Below, piece after piece: positions 50,398 to 58,856 of a stretch of DNA of 64,000 bases (position 1 is the stretch's first letter; each line of letters begins with the position of its first letter). Source of the DNA: Polaribacter sp. IC073 (lineage in GTDB: Bacteria > Bacteroidota > Bacteroidia > Flavobacteriales > Flavobacteriaceae); NCBI RefSeq assembly GCF_007997075.1, contig NZ_VORS01000002.1, positions 434,001-498,000 on the forward strand. Reading direction: 5' to 3'. The notes under the pieces are model-generated. The model was not told where the DNA came from and made no database searches. It saw nothing but the letters and a program-made list of their open reading frames with translations. Both the position numbers and the translations under genes were made by a program.

Positions 50398-52251
50398 ATG
50401 AAGATTATGCAAGATCAAAAAATGATTAATTATATAAAAGATGTCCTAGAAAATATGCCAACGGGTTGGTTAAATCTAACAACACATCGATTAGATATTT
50501 ATGATGAAAAGCTGGCTAAAACTCAATTTTTAGATCAGTTTAAAACCTTATTTCAAAACAATAATTCTAATGCTGCGGCACTAAATGAATTACCAACTGC
50601 TTACGATTATATTCGATTAGGGCACCCTTTGTCTTGTATTTTAGAATGGGCAATAGGAAGCCTAAATAAAGTAAAATCAGACAATGTAATAACTTTTTCT
50701 TCGCAAACCATTCCTGTATTAGCAATTCTTAGAAAAAACTTATTAGAACATAAGAATACTCAAATAAATTATAAAGGTGAATTACCAGCCTTTTTTGATG
50801 CTGACATTCTTCGAAATGTTTATGGTTATAATTTTGAGTTACAGAAAGTAGAAAATGTAGAAGCTATTTCCGAATTTGACGGAAGTACCATTTTTATGGA
50901 AGCGCAGGAGACAGTTTGTAACTTTAAGCTTACCAAAAACATTGACTTCTTTATAAACACACATGCCCAATTAGGTAGTATTTTGATAGTGAATGGTGCA
51001 GAAAATGAAACATATATTTCAGACATTCAGCATGTAAGAAGAAGAGAAACCATTGCAATGTCTCCGATTAATTCTCTTGTTGCCTTAAAATCATTAATTA
51101 CTCATTCTTCCGTAAAAGTTGAAAATAGTAATTTAGAATCTAATAAAACAGCTGTTTTAAAATCGATTAAAGAAATTACGGGTACAACGATAAAACCTTT
51201 AGTAGGTTCTTGTGGGTTGTCTATTCAATATGCCATTATGATGGGGTTGATTGATGATGCTTTAGAAAAACACCAAGGAAAGGCTATTAAAATTATTGTT
51301 CCTCCAAATTGTTACGGTGGCACAAATGACCAGGCAAGACGTGTTGCTGCTTGTTTAGATACTGTTGAAATAGTAGATTTACCTGTAGATGGCGATAATG
51401 ACATGGTACAAAGTATTGATACCGTTTTGGCTAAAATTGCGAAAGAAGATGGTGTACCTTATATTATTGCTGAAATCCCTACAAACCCAAGGGTTGAGGT
51501 GCCAGATCTTTTAAAACTAAAAGAGGTTTTAAGTAAAAAACGTACAACTGCAAATGGCGCTATTGCTATTGACCCTGTTTTTATTTTAGACCAAACTTTT
51601 TGTCCGAATGTACATTTCTTAGGAGAAAATGCCATCTTATCATCCATTAGAACCATTTCTTATGCGAGTGGATCAAAATTTCCTAGTGGCGGAAAATGTA
51701 CTGCTGGTTATTGTGTAGGAAATATAAAAACAGCAACTTTAATGGAGAAAATTAATTTGCACCTAAAACTTTGCGATAATGAAGCGACGACACTTCAAAT
51801 GGAAATATTAGCAGAACAATTGCCTTCTATGAATCAAAGAATTGCAGATGCTTACGTAAATACTCGTGATTTTGTAAACTTTATTACTGCTGCGCTTCCA
51901 TCAGCAAAAATTAATTTTGTCTCAGAAGAATTGGCAGAAGAAGGTTTTACACCATCCGTTTTTTCATTAGACCTTCCTACAAAAGGAACTACAGATACAG
52001 AAAGAGAGTCATACAAAAGAGCATTGAATTTGAAGTTAATCAATTTAATGATTACAGAAATTCCTAATGAAAGTAAATTCTGTGTAAGTTACGGACAATT
52101 AAATGGGTGTTATTGGACCATACCTGCAACCTCTACACAAGGTACTACTAAAGAAGGTGACAAAGATTATATTGTACGTGCGTCACTTTCTCCTAATCTA
52201 GATATTGAACTTCATAAAAAAGTTTTTTTAGATTTTGTTAAAAATATATAA
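50398..52251 (+). CDS. Large PLP-dependent enzyme of the Cys/Met metabolism (cystathionine synthase/lyase) family
   Basis: The 617-residue protein is much longer than typical cystathionine synthases or lyases (about 380-400). The first 250 residues form an extension with no motif I recognise. The C-terminal part has the family layout: CYGGTNDQARRVAACLDTVE, IIAEIPTNPRVEVPDLLKL, AIAIDPVF, then the PLP lysine, Lys 427, in SYASGSKFPSGGKCTAGYCV. DYIVRASLSPNLD lies near the end. A role in sulfur amino acid metabolism is inferred, and which reaction it catalyses is open. Translation may start at Met 1 or Met 4. Confidence 0.82.
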   Translation: MKIMQDQKMINYIKDVLENMPTGWLNLTTHRLDIYDEKLAKTQFLDQFKTLFQNNNSNAAALNELPTAYDYIRLGHPLSCILEWAIGSLNKVKSDNVITFSSQTIPVLAILRKNLLEHKNTQINYKGELPAFFDADILRNVYGYNFELQKVENVEAISEFDGSTIFMEAQETVCNFKLTKNIDFFINTHAQLGSILIVNGAENETYISDIQHVRRRETIAMSPINSLVALKSLITHSSVKVENSNLESNKTAVLKSIKEITGTTIKPLVGSCGLSIQYAIMMGLIDDALEKHQGKAIKIIVPPNCYGGTNDQARRVAACLDTVEIVDLPVDGDNDMVQSIDTVLAKIAKEDGVPYIIAEIPTNPRVEVPDLLKLKEVLSKKRTTANGAIAIDPVFILDQTFCPNVHFLGENAILSSIRTISYASGSKFPSGGKCTAGYCVGNIKTATLMEKINLHLKLCDNEATTLQMEILAEQLPSMNQRIADAYVNTRDFVNFITAALPSAKINFVSEELAEEGFTPSVFSLDLPTKGTTDTERESYKRALNLKLINLMITEIPNESKFCVSYGQLNGCYWTIPATSTQGTTKEGDKDYIVRASLSPNLDIELHKKVFLDFVKNI

Positions 52252-52282
52252 TACCTAAAACTGTCTAAGTAAAATAAAAGTT

Positions 52283-52328
52283 GTTATTTCTTTAGAAATG
52301 AAATCTTAATCGTTTCTAAAGAAATAAC
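52283..52328. terminator. Long hairpin after the PLP enzyme gene
   Basis: GTTATTTCTTTAGAAA pairs with TTTCTAAAGAAATAAC around a 14-base loop. No T-run follows on the plus strand, so termination strength is uncertain. Confidence 0.65.
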
Positions 52329-52446
52329 ATCATTCTTCTAAATGTTTTGTAATTAATTTCAACTAATCTTCAATTTATTCGAACTACTTGTAACAAAACC
52401 TATAAATTGGTCGTCTATTCTTAAAGAACTAAGCTACCAACCTATT

Positions 52447-53127
52447 ATGAAAAATTTTCTTATTCCTTTACTTCTATTTGTTTTATGCATAAGTTGTACA
52501 TCAACAAAAAATTCAGATGAATTTATAACCAAAACAACTGGACGATATTTATTCAATGCTAACGAAGTTATAGAAGTCTATTTCAAAGACAAAGAGTTAT
52601 TGATAAAATGGCGCGGTAAAGAAGGTATTCAACCTTTAAAAATAAACGATAGTTCTTTTTACATGAAAGAGTTAAATGAGAAAATGATCTTTATAAGTCT
52701 GCCTAAAACTCATATTAAATTGGCAGAAAAAACAGAACATAAAGGTGTAGAATATCTTTTTCATAAAATGAAAGCTGGTGACAAAACACCCACGGAATAT
52801 TTTGAAGCTAAGAATTATGACAAAGCTTTAAAAGCATTCTTAGAAATTAAAAAACAAGACTCCTTAAGTCCGGTAATTAAACAGTATACTATGAATAGAA
52901 CTGGGTATAATTATATGAAAAATAACGAATTTGAAAAAGCTATTGAAATCTTAAAAATAAACACTCATCTATATCCAAAAAGCTCTAATACTTTTGATAG
53001 TTTAGGCGATGCATTTTTAAAAGCAAAAGATACTGCAAATGCCATTGAAAATTACAATAAATCTTTGTCTATAAATTCTGAAAACAGCAGCTCTTTAAGA
53101 ATGTTGAAGAGAATTAACAAAGAATAA
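52447..53127 (+). CDS. TPR-repeat lipoprotein
   Basis: The 226-residue protein has a lipoprotein signal, LIPLLLFVLCISC, Cys 17. Residues 30-105 form a beta-rich part (TGRYLFNANEVIEVYFKDKE) and the C-terminal half has about three TPR-like helical pairs: AKNYDKALKAFLEIKKQDSL, GYNYMKNNEFEKAIEILKIN, SLGDAFLKAKDTANAIENYN then KSLSINSENSSSL. A scaffold role is probable; the partner is unknown. No operon partner is close. Confidence 0.82.
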   Translation: MKNFLIPLLLFVLCISCTSTKNSDEFITKTTGRYLFNANEVIEVYFKDKELLIKWRGKEGIQPLKINDSSFYMKELNEKMIFISLPKTHIKLAEKTEHKGVEYLFHKMKAGDKTPTEYFEAKNYDKALKAFLEIKKQDSLSPVIKQYTMNRTGYNYMKNNEFEKAIEILKINTHLYPKSSNTFDSLGDAFLKAKDTANAIENYNKSLSINSENSSSLRMLKRINKE

Positions 53128-53219
53128 TGCCGTTACAAATGCTAAATACAGCGCTATTATAATTTTAATTTTCTATTTACTTAAAATACTCATACCTTTA
53201 AAATCTAATCTTTAAAAGA

Positions 53220-53684
53220 ATGAAATCTGCAAAACAATGGTTTGATGATTATGCTAAAAGCCATCAAAATGAAACCAACCAACAAGTACATTACATTTGT
53301 GTTCCTATAATCTTTTTTAGTGTAATAGGGCTTTTAATGAGCATACCAAACCTATTTCTAGAAAAATCATTTGGTCTAAACAATCCATTAATCGAAAATT
53401 GGGCGGCTGTTACTGGCGTTCTAATCTCTTTTTTTTATTTGCGTTTAGGTTTCTGGTATTTTATAGAAATGTTGTTTGTAATACTGCTTTGTATTATTGG
53501 CAACTTCTGGTTAGGCAATACTGTTAATCTTCTCTACGCATCTATAATTATCTTTGTTGTAGGTTGGATTGGACAATTCTGGGGACATAAGGTTGAAGGA
53601 AAAAAACCTTCTTTTGCTAAAGATTTACAGTTTTTATTGATTGGACCACTTTGGGTGATTCAGAAATTAGGTAAAAAGAAATAA
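53220..53684 (+). CDS. Mpo1-like (DUF962) membrane protein
   Basis: The 154-residue protein has four membrane helices and the DUF962/Mpo1 pattern. The N-terminal His motifs are DDYAKSHQNETNQQVHYICV (His 15 and 24), the C-terminal ones GQFWGHKVEGKKPSFAKDLQ and FLLIGPLWV. Yeast Mpo1 of this family is an Fe(II) dioxygenase that oxidises 2-hydroxy fatty acids. Whether the bacterial protein does the same is an inference. It ends 5 bases before csaA. Confidence 0.9.
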   Translation: MKSAKQWFDDYAKSHQNETNQQVHYICVPIIFFSVIGLLMSIPNLFLEKSFGLNNPLIENWAAVTGVLISFFYLRLGFWYFIEMLFVILLCIIGNFWLGNTVNLLYASIIIFVVGWIGQFWGHKVEGKKPSFAKDLQFLLIGPLWVIQKLGKKK

Positions 53685-53689
53685 CAAGT

Positions 53690-54028
53690 ATGAAAGAAGC
53701 AATAACCTTTGAAGATTTTCTGAAAGTAGATATTAGAATAGGAACTATTATTGAAGTAAACGATTTTCCGAAAGCAAGAAAACCTGCCTACCAATTAAAA
53801 ATTGATTTTGGACACCTAGGTATCAAAAAAACAAGTGCTCAAATTACAGACTTATACTCTAAAAAAGATTTATTAGATAAACAAGTTTCTGCTATTGTAA
53901 ACTTTAAACCAAGACAAATTGCCAATTTTATGAGTGAGGTTTTAGTTTTAGGAATATATAATACCGAAGGAAACGTTGTATTATTAAAAGCTTCTAAGGC
54001 TGTTAAAAATGGTGAACAGGTTTCTTAA
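53690..54028 (+). CDS. csaA: tRNA-binding / export-chaperone protein CsaA
   Basis: The 112-residue protein consists of one EMAP-II-like OB-fold tRNA-binding domain: ITFEDFLKVDIRIGTIIEVN, FPKARKPAYQLKIDFGHLGI, KKTSAQITDLYSKKDLLDKQ, VSAIVNFKPRQIANFMSEVL. This is the full CsaA length and pattern. In Bacillus CsaA has chaperone activity linked to export. It begins 5 bases after the Mpo1-like gene. Confidence 0.94.
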   Translation: MKEAITFEDFLKVDIRIGTIIEVNDFPKARKPAYQLKIDFGHLGIKKTSAQITDLYSKKDLLDKQVSAIVNFKPRQIANFMSEVLVLGIYNTEGNVVLLKASKAVKNGEQVS

Positions 54029-54056
54029 CGTCATTTCGAAAGAAGAATGGCTGAAG
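54029..54056. repeat. Dispersed repeat, TCATTTCGAAAG family, copy 2
   Basis: CGTCATTTCGAAAGAAGAAT then GGCTGAAG directly after the csaA stop, related to the element at 4721 and to the array at 49758. Confidence 0.65.
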
Positions 54057-54095
54057 TAATATTTCACACAAATTTCGATTTAAATAATTAAATTT

Positions 54096-54254
54096 TTAAT
54101 ATTTAGGATTATTTAAAATAACTAAGGCTCCAATTATCCCAGGAATCCAGCCACAAAGCGTTAATAAAAAAATAATAAAGAAAGAGCCACAACCTTTATC
54201 TATCACAGAAAGTGGCGGAAAAATAATAGCAAATAATACTCTAAAAAAACTCAT
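54096..54254 (-). CDS. Pmp3/YqaE-family small membrane protein
   Basis: Read on the minus strand, ATG at 54252-54254 starts a 52-residue protein, MSFFRVLFAIIFPPLSVIDK, then GCGSFFIIFLLTLCGWIPGI, then IGALVILNNPKY and TAA. This is the two-helix UPF0057/Pmp3 pattern: FPPL in helix 1, and LLTLCGWIPGIIGAL in helix 2. The short loop with the Cys pair is like YqaE. These tiny inner-membrane proteins are linked to ion and osmotic stress in other organisms, the exact role here being unknown. It stands alone between csaA and the M14 gene. Confidence 0.92.
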   Translation of the reverse strand: MSFFRVLFAIIFPPLSVIDKGCGSFFIIFLLTLCGWIPGIIGALVILNNPKY

Positions 54255-54431
54255 TATATAATTTTAGTTGGTTATACTCTATAGACGAACGATACACTAT
54301 TTTGTTACTCTTTTTAATGAAAAAAGTAGTAAAACAACCGTATTTATATAAAATACAGCTACTTTACTACTTAAAATATGTTCCACTCTATTTTCTCTGT
54401 TTGTTAAAACTGAAAACTGAGAATAAAAAAA

Positions 54432-56930
54432 CTACATCTTATCCCCGAAGAAAATAGCATTCATCAATAACTTATTTGTTCCGTACCAAAAAGCTCTAAA
54501 ATTGGTATTGTCTGTAAAAATAATAACGCGACCGCTGCCCATTCTTTGTACTTTAAAAGGAACGGTATTTTTAATCACATTTGCATTTTCCTTAGAAATA
54601 TAACCACTTAATAACGGGTTAGAAGTATACTGAATAGGATTGTTATAACTACGTTTATCTGCTTTTATAAATAAAGTAGAGTTTCTAAATAAGGCTAATT
54701 TCTCATTTTTATATCCAAAATTTATGGGATGAGATCGGTCTACATTTGCTTCAAAAATTGCACCACCAATAACCTGCGCACCCGATCTTAAAGATTTATT
54801 CTCAAAAGAAACAGCTTTAATGGTATCTGTTTTTACTTTATCAAACGTTACATCTATAAACTTACTACTAGACAACCATCTTGCTGTATTTTTATATCCA
54901 ATTAGAATTCCGCCATTTTTAACCCAAGTACTTAATTTTTCTTCTGCTGGTTTTCCTAAATTATAACTACTAGGCACCACAATTGTGGTGTATTTACTTA
55001 TATCTACTCTGGTAAAATAACGCATATCTAAACGCGTTAAAGCCATATCAAAACGTTGGTCTAACAAATGCCAAATTTCTCCAGAATCGTTTCCAGCAAT
55101 TCCGTCTCCAACTAACATCGCTACTTTTTGCTTTTTAATATTGCTAAAATTATTACTTCCTAAATCAATACCATCATTTAAACCAGTAGTAACTCCGTTT
55201 ATAGAAACATGACTTTCTTGCGCTATTTTTTGTAAAAATTGAAACAATTCTAAGGCATTTAATTCTTGGTTCTGAACGGGTATAAAAATGGTTCCGTAGT
55301 CATAAGAATTATTCCCATTTTTAAAGTTCTTCATAGAAACTTTTGCTCGCAAATCTTTTTGTAAAATAGCGTTTAAAGCTTTAGGAGTATAGTATTCGTT
55401 CCAAGCCATTAAATACCCATAATCACTTTTAAAAGAAACAACACCTTCTTTCATTTTTAAATCTAGAATCTCATTCCCGGCTTTAGAAAGAGCAATGTTC
55501 TCTGCAAAATCTACACCAAAAGCATGGTTAAAAGTCCATGCAGAAACATCATAAAACAAACTGTCTTTAAAAGTTGTTCTTACATCGAACATGGCTTTTA
55601 CCAAACGATGATTCTTCTGATTCATAGGAACTACATAACTGTATCCTTTTTTAAACGTTTTTCCATTTTGCGTAAAATTGTCTTTTACATTATGAATTTT
55701 AATTTGATGACGTTTTAGAACTTCTGCTAAATGATAACTCTTTGCAGCATCTTTTTCATCACCAAAAACAATTGCTTTATTAATACCAGTATTTCTAGAT
55801 TCTTTATAAAAATCTTGTTGATATTGTAAAATTTTAGTTCTCATTTTTCTACCCGCTTCTAAAGTAGATAAAGCAGCAGTAAACTGATTTCTAATCGTAA
55901 ACGGAAATGTTAAAACACCATTGATAGTTTCTTGTGCATGACCTCTAGAGCTTCCTTGTTCAAACAAAATACCAATACCTCCATTAATGTCTGGAAATGT
56001 TGAACCTTTTCCATAATAAAAATCGTCAAAACTTTCTTCGGAATAATATAGAGAACCTATTTTATCTAGTGCTTTTGCATGATAGGTTCCTATTTCTTTC
56101 GTTAAATCCTGATTCATTTGTGGTGTCAACGGATTTGTTCTACTCGGAATTCCCGGTTGAAAAAAGAAACTAGAATTGCTTCCCATTTCATGATGATCTG
56201 TTAAAATATTTGGCAACCATTTATGAAAACTTGCTATTCTTGCTTTGCTTTCTGGTAATTGTACAGGCAACCAATCTCTGTTCATATCAAACTGATAATG
56301 ATTGGTTCTTCCACGAGGCCAAATTTCTGAATATTCCCTATCGTTAGGATCTGGGTTTATGTTTTTACTTCTGTTGGTATTTGCCCAATATGCAAAGCGT
56401 TGCAAACCATCCGGATTTAAAGAAGGATCGAATAAAACAACAGTATTATTTAATAAATCATCTACTGCAGCTCCTTGTGCAGCAGCTAAATAATAAGCAA
56501 CAGCCAACGCAGCATTAGAACCACTTGGCTCATTTCCATGAATAGAGAAACCTTGGTACACTACAATAGGATTCTTAGAAACGTCTACCGAATTATTATT
56601 GGTTGCTTCAATATGATTTTTTCTAATATTCTCTAAATTCTGATGATTATCTGGAGAAGTAATTGTTAAAAGTAACAAAGGTCTGTCTTCATAGGTTTTC
56701 CCTCTATCTTCAACAGAAATTCTATCTGAAGAAGCTGCCAAAGCCTTCATATAGGTTACCAACTTATCATGTGTAATATGCCACTCACCTACTTCATGAC
56801 CAATAATAGATTTTGGCGTAGGAATGTTTTGATTATAAGTAACGTCTTGGGGTAAATAATAAGATAAATCTACCTCTTGAGCCGAGACCGAAAAGGAAGT
56901 AAGTAATAAAAATAGTAGTAGTTTTTTCAT
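54432..56930 (-). CDS. Exported M14-family zinc carboxypeptidase
   Basis: The 832-residue protein has a signal peptide ending SVSAQ. The zinc site is His 131 and Glu 134 in GFSIHGNEPSGSNAAL and a third His (245 or 246) in LTDHHEMGSNSSFF. Other M14 blocks are FDPSLNPDGLQRFAYWANTN and the substrate-binding NRSKN and DMNRDW. Beyond residue 400 a long second half carries a glutamine-amidotransferase-like segment (VAMLVGDGIAGNDSGEIWHL) and a closing beta region. Proteins of this size and layout are common in Bacteroidota and degrade peptides outside the cytoplasm. Confidence 0.92.
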   Translation of the reverse strand: MKKLLLFLLLTSFSVSAQEVDLSYYLPQDVTYNQNIPTPKSIIGHEVGEWHITHDKLVTYMKALAASSDRISVEDRGKTYEDRPLLLLTITSPDNHQNLENIRKNHIEATNNNSVDVSKNPIVVYQGFSIHGNEPSGSNAALAVAYYLAAAQGAAVDDLLNNTVVLFDPSLNPDGLQRFAYWANTNRSKNINPDPNDREYSEIWPRGRTNHYQFDMNRDWLPVQLPESKARIASFHKWLPNILTDHHEMGSNSSFFFQPGIPSRTNPLTPQMNQDLTKEIGTYHAKALDKIGSLYYSEESFDDFYYGKGSTFPDINGGIGILFEQGSSRGHAQETINGVLTFPFTIRNQFTAALSTLEAGRKMRTKILQYQQDFYKESRNTGINKAIVFGDEKDAAKSYHLAEVLKRHQIKIHNVKDNFTQNGKTFKKGYSYVVPMNQKNHRLVKAMFDVRTTFKDSLFYDVSAWTFNHAFGVDFAENIALSKAGNEILDLKMKEGVVSFKSDYGYLMAWNEYYTPKALNAILQKDLRAKVSMKNFKNGNNSYDYGTIFIPVQNQELNALELFQFLQKIAQESHVSINGVTTGLNDGIDLGSNNFSNIKKQKVAMLVGDGIAGNDSGEIWHLLDQRFDMALTRLDMRYFTRVDISKYTTIVVPSSYNLGKPAEEKLSTWVKNGGILIGYKNTARWLSSSKFIDVTFDKVKTDTIKAVSFENKSLRSGAQVIGGAIFEANVDRSHPINFGYKNEKLALFRNSTLFIKADKRSYNNPIQYTSNPLLSGYISKENANVIKNTVPFKVQRMGSGRVIIFTDNTNFRAFWYGTNKLLMNAIFFGDKM

Positions 56931-57153
56931 ATTTGATAAGAGTTTGGTTATCCTACAAATATAGGAATTCAGAAATCGTAATTTTATTCTTTAACAACAC
57001 ATTAACTACTTTAATCAAATAAAAATGAGAAGTTTTGTAATTATTGAAAGTTAAAATGTTAAAATAATTTATGTTTAAAACGTTCAAATGATTTCTATAT
57101 GAGTTAATAATGAGATTTCTTCGGATGTACTTTGCAAGGACATAAAATACTTA

Positions 57154-57681
57154 ATGACAAAATTAGACAAATTAGTACTAGATTTTCAGAATAAAAATAT
57201 TGCAGCTTTCGAAAAATTATACAACATGTACTATAAAAGTATTCATGGCGTAATTTATAATTTGATAAGAGACACGGAAATTGCAAATGAATTAACACAA
57301 GATGTTTTTTTAAAAGCTTGGAATAATTCTGGAAAATATTCTTCAAAAAAAGGAAGAATTTTTACTTGGTTATTATGTATGGCTAGAAACACAGCGATCG
57401 ATAAATTGAGGTCTAAAGACTATAAAAATTCCAAAAAAAATATTATCTCAGAAGAGCTGTTAAAAAACATTGAATGTGATGAAAATTTCAATGTACTTAC
57501 AAATACCATTGGTCTTAAAAAATTGGTATCTACTTTAGAAATATCTCATAAAAAAATAATCAACCTAATTTATTTTAAAGGATATACACATAAAGAAACT
57601 TCAGAAGCATTAAATATTCCTTTAGGAACGGTAAAAACAAGAAACAGAAACAGTTTAAAAATATTGAAACTTCTTTTTTAA
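57154..57681 (+). CDS. ECF-type RNA polymerase sigma factor
   Basis: The 175-residue protein has both sigma-70 domains. Region 2: IAAFEKLYNMYYKSIHGVIY, ANELTQDVFLKAWNNSGKYS, GRIFTWLLCMARNTAIDKLR. Region 4: KIINLIYFKGYTHKETSEAL, NIPLGTVKTRNRNSLKILKL. It directs RNA polymerase to stress or envelope genes. Such genes normally have an anti-sigma gene just downstream. Here the next gene is on the other strand and only 108 non-coding bases lie between, so no partner is visible. Its targets are unknown. Confidence 0.93.
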   Translation: MTKLDKLVLDFQNKNIAAFEKLYNMYYKSIHGVIYNLIRDTEIANELTQDVFLKAWNNSGKYSSKKGRIFTWLLCMARNTAIDKLRSKDYKNSKKNIISEELLKNIECDENFNVLTNTIGLKKLVSTLEISHKKIINLIYFKGYTHKETSEALNIPLGTVKTRNRNSLKILKLLF

Positions 57682-57789
57682 TAATACTGTTGCAACTAAT
57701 TTTTACACCGTGATAATACCTATTTGGTAATTTATTAGGATTAAAAATAATTCTAATAATCTCGTAAGTAGGTAGTTTCAAAAATTATA

Positions 57790-58116
57790 CTAGCTATTTT
57801 TCTGCTTTTTTTCGCCATCCTTTAAACCCCATTTATCTAGACTTCTTAAAATACTTTCGAGTGAACTGCCTCTATTCGTTAATTTATATTCTACTTTAGG
57901 AGGTACTACAGGAAATACTTTTCTAGAAATAAGTCCGTCTTTTTCTAACTCTCTAACAGTTTGTGTAAACATTTTATTCGAAATACCTTCAATGTGTTTT
58001 TGTAATATTCCAGAACGCAAACCACCTTCTAATAAATGAAATAAAATTAAAGGTTTCCATTTTGTTCCTATTAAATGCATTGTATATTGTAAAGGACAAT
58101 TATTATTTTTAATCAA
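57790..58116 (-). CDS. HxlR-family transcriptional regulator
   Basis: The 108-residue winged-helix repressor has the HxlR pattern: NNCPLQYTMHLIGTKWKPLI then LFHLLEGGLRSGILQKHIEG, ISNKMFTQTVRELEKDGLIS, RKVFPVVPPKVEYKLTNRGS. The Cys at residue 7 is the position used for redox or electrophile sensing in some members. The start used here is TTG at 58116. It overlaps a possible -7 box (58114-58121, minus strand), and no ATG precedes the conserved Cys, so the true start is somewhat uncertain. It is divergent from the VOC gene, a common regulator-target arrangement. Confidence 0.88.
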   Translation of the reverse strand: MIKNNNCPLQYTMHLIGTKWKPLILFHLLEGGLRSGILQKHIEGISNKMFTQTVRELEKDGLISRKVFPVVPPKVEYKLTNRGSSLESILRSLDKWGLKDGEKKQKNS

Positions 58117-58188
58117 AATTATGTTTTTATACTATTGATAATCATTATTTTACTCTTTTTAGCAAGTATAGCACTTTTTAGTAAGTTA

Positions 58189-58219
58189 TTGCCTATTAGG
58201 CAAATATAATCTAATTTTG
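58189..58219 (+). promoter_or_regulatory. Promoter of the VOC gene with overlapping palindromic operator
   Basis: A -33 TTG (58189-58191), 20 bases, then an exact TAnnTTTG box, TAATTTTG (58212-58219). TTGCCTATTAGGCAA (58189-58203), a perfect palindrome with 7-base arms, covers the -33 element. This is a plausible binding site for the divergent HxlR regulator. Confidence 0.6.
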
Positions 58220-58237
58220 CACTCTAAATTAAAAGAC

Positions 58238-58750
58238 ATGACACCTAATAAAAATTATCCAAAATCATTCTCACATATCGGGCTTACAGTTCCTAACATA
58301 AATGAAGCCGTAAAATTCTATTCAGAAGTAATGGGTTGGTATGTAATTATGGAACCTTCTACAGTTAAAAAAGAAAGAGAAACTGCCATTGGCCAAATGT
58401 GTATTGATGTTTTTGGTAACGATTGGACTCAATTTGAAATTGCACATTTAGCAACTTCAGATGGCATTGGAATTGAATTATTTTCTTTTCCGAACGGAAT
58501 AAAAGAAGCTCCGGAGTTTAACCCTTTTAATACCGGACTTTTTCATTTTTGCATACAAGACCCAAATATCGAAGATCTTATCGCTAAAATTGTATCCTAC
58601 GGAGGAAAGCAACGCATGCCGATTAGAGCATACTATCCTAAAGACAAACCCTTTAAAATGTGTTATGTTGAAGATCCTTTTGGTATTGTTTTTGAGATCT
58701 ACACGCATAGTTATGAGTTAACATATTCTTCTGGTGCTTATTCGAAATAA
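58238..58750 (+). CDS. VOC-family (glyoxalase-like) protein
   Basis: From ATG 58238 the protein has 170 residues. A TTG at 58217 lies inside the -7 box and so is not a start. Two beta-alpha-beta modules of the vicinal-oxygen-chelate fold are visible: KSFSHIGLTVPNINEAVKFY then SEVMGWY, and FHFCIQDPNIEDLIAKIVSY then GGKQRMP with YVEDPFGIVFEIYTHSYE. Putative metal ligands are the His in SHIG, the Glu in IGIELFSF, the His in FHFC and the Glu in FEIY. Such enzymes include lactoylglutathione lyases, dioxygenases and thiol-dependent detoxifiers; the reaction is not determinable here. It is probably controlled by the divergent HxlR protein. Confidence 0.88.
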   Translation: MTPNKNYPKSFSHIGLTVPNINEAVKFYSEVMGWYVIMEPSTVKKERETAIGQMCIDVFGNDWTQFEIAHLATSDGIGIELFSFPNGIKEAPEFNPFNTGLFHFCIQDPNIEDLIAKIVSYGGKQRMPIRAYYPKDKPFKMCYVEDPFGIVFEIYTHSYELTYSSGAYSK

Positions 58751-58790
58751 GGATTATATTAAGTAAATAATACCATATAATTTTGAATAT

Positions 58791-58828
58791 AAAAAGGCCG
58801 TTAAATCTTAATATTTAACGGCCTTTTT
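58791..58828. terminator. Bidirectional terminator between VOC and symporter genes
   Basis: Perfect arms AAAAAGGCCGTTAAAT (58791-58806) and ATTTAACGGCCTTTTT (58813-58828) with a 6-base loop serve both convergent genes. Confidence 0.95.
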
Positions 58829-58856
58829 ATATATTTTAACTGATATTATTAGGTCT

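Noticed and set aside
58217..58237. TTG start for the VOC gene
   Set aside because: It lies inside the -7 promoter box, so it would not be in the transcript; ATG 58238 is used.
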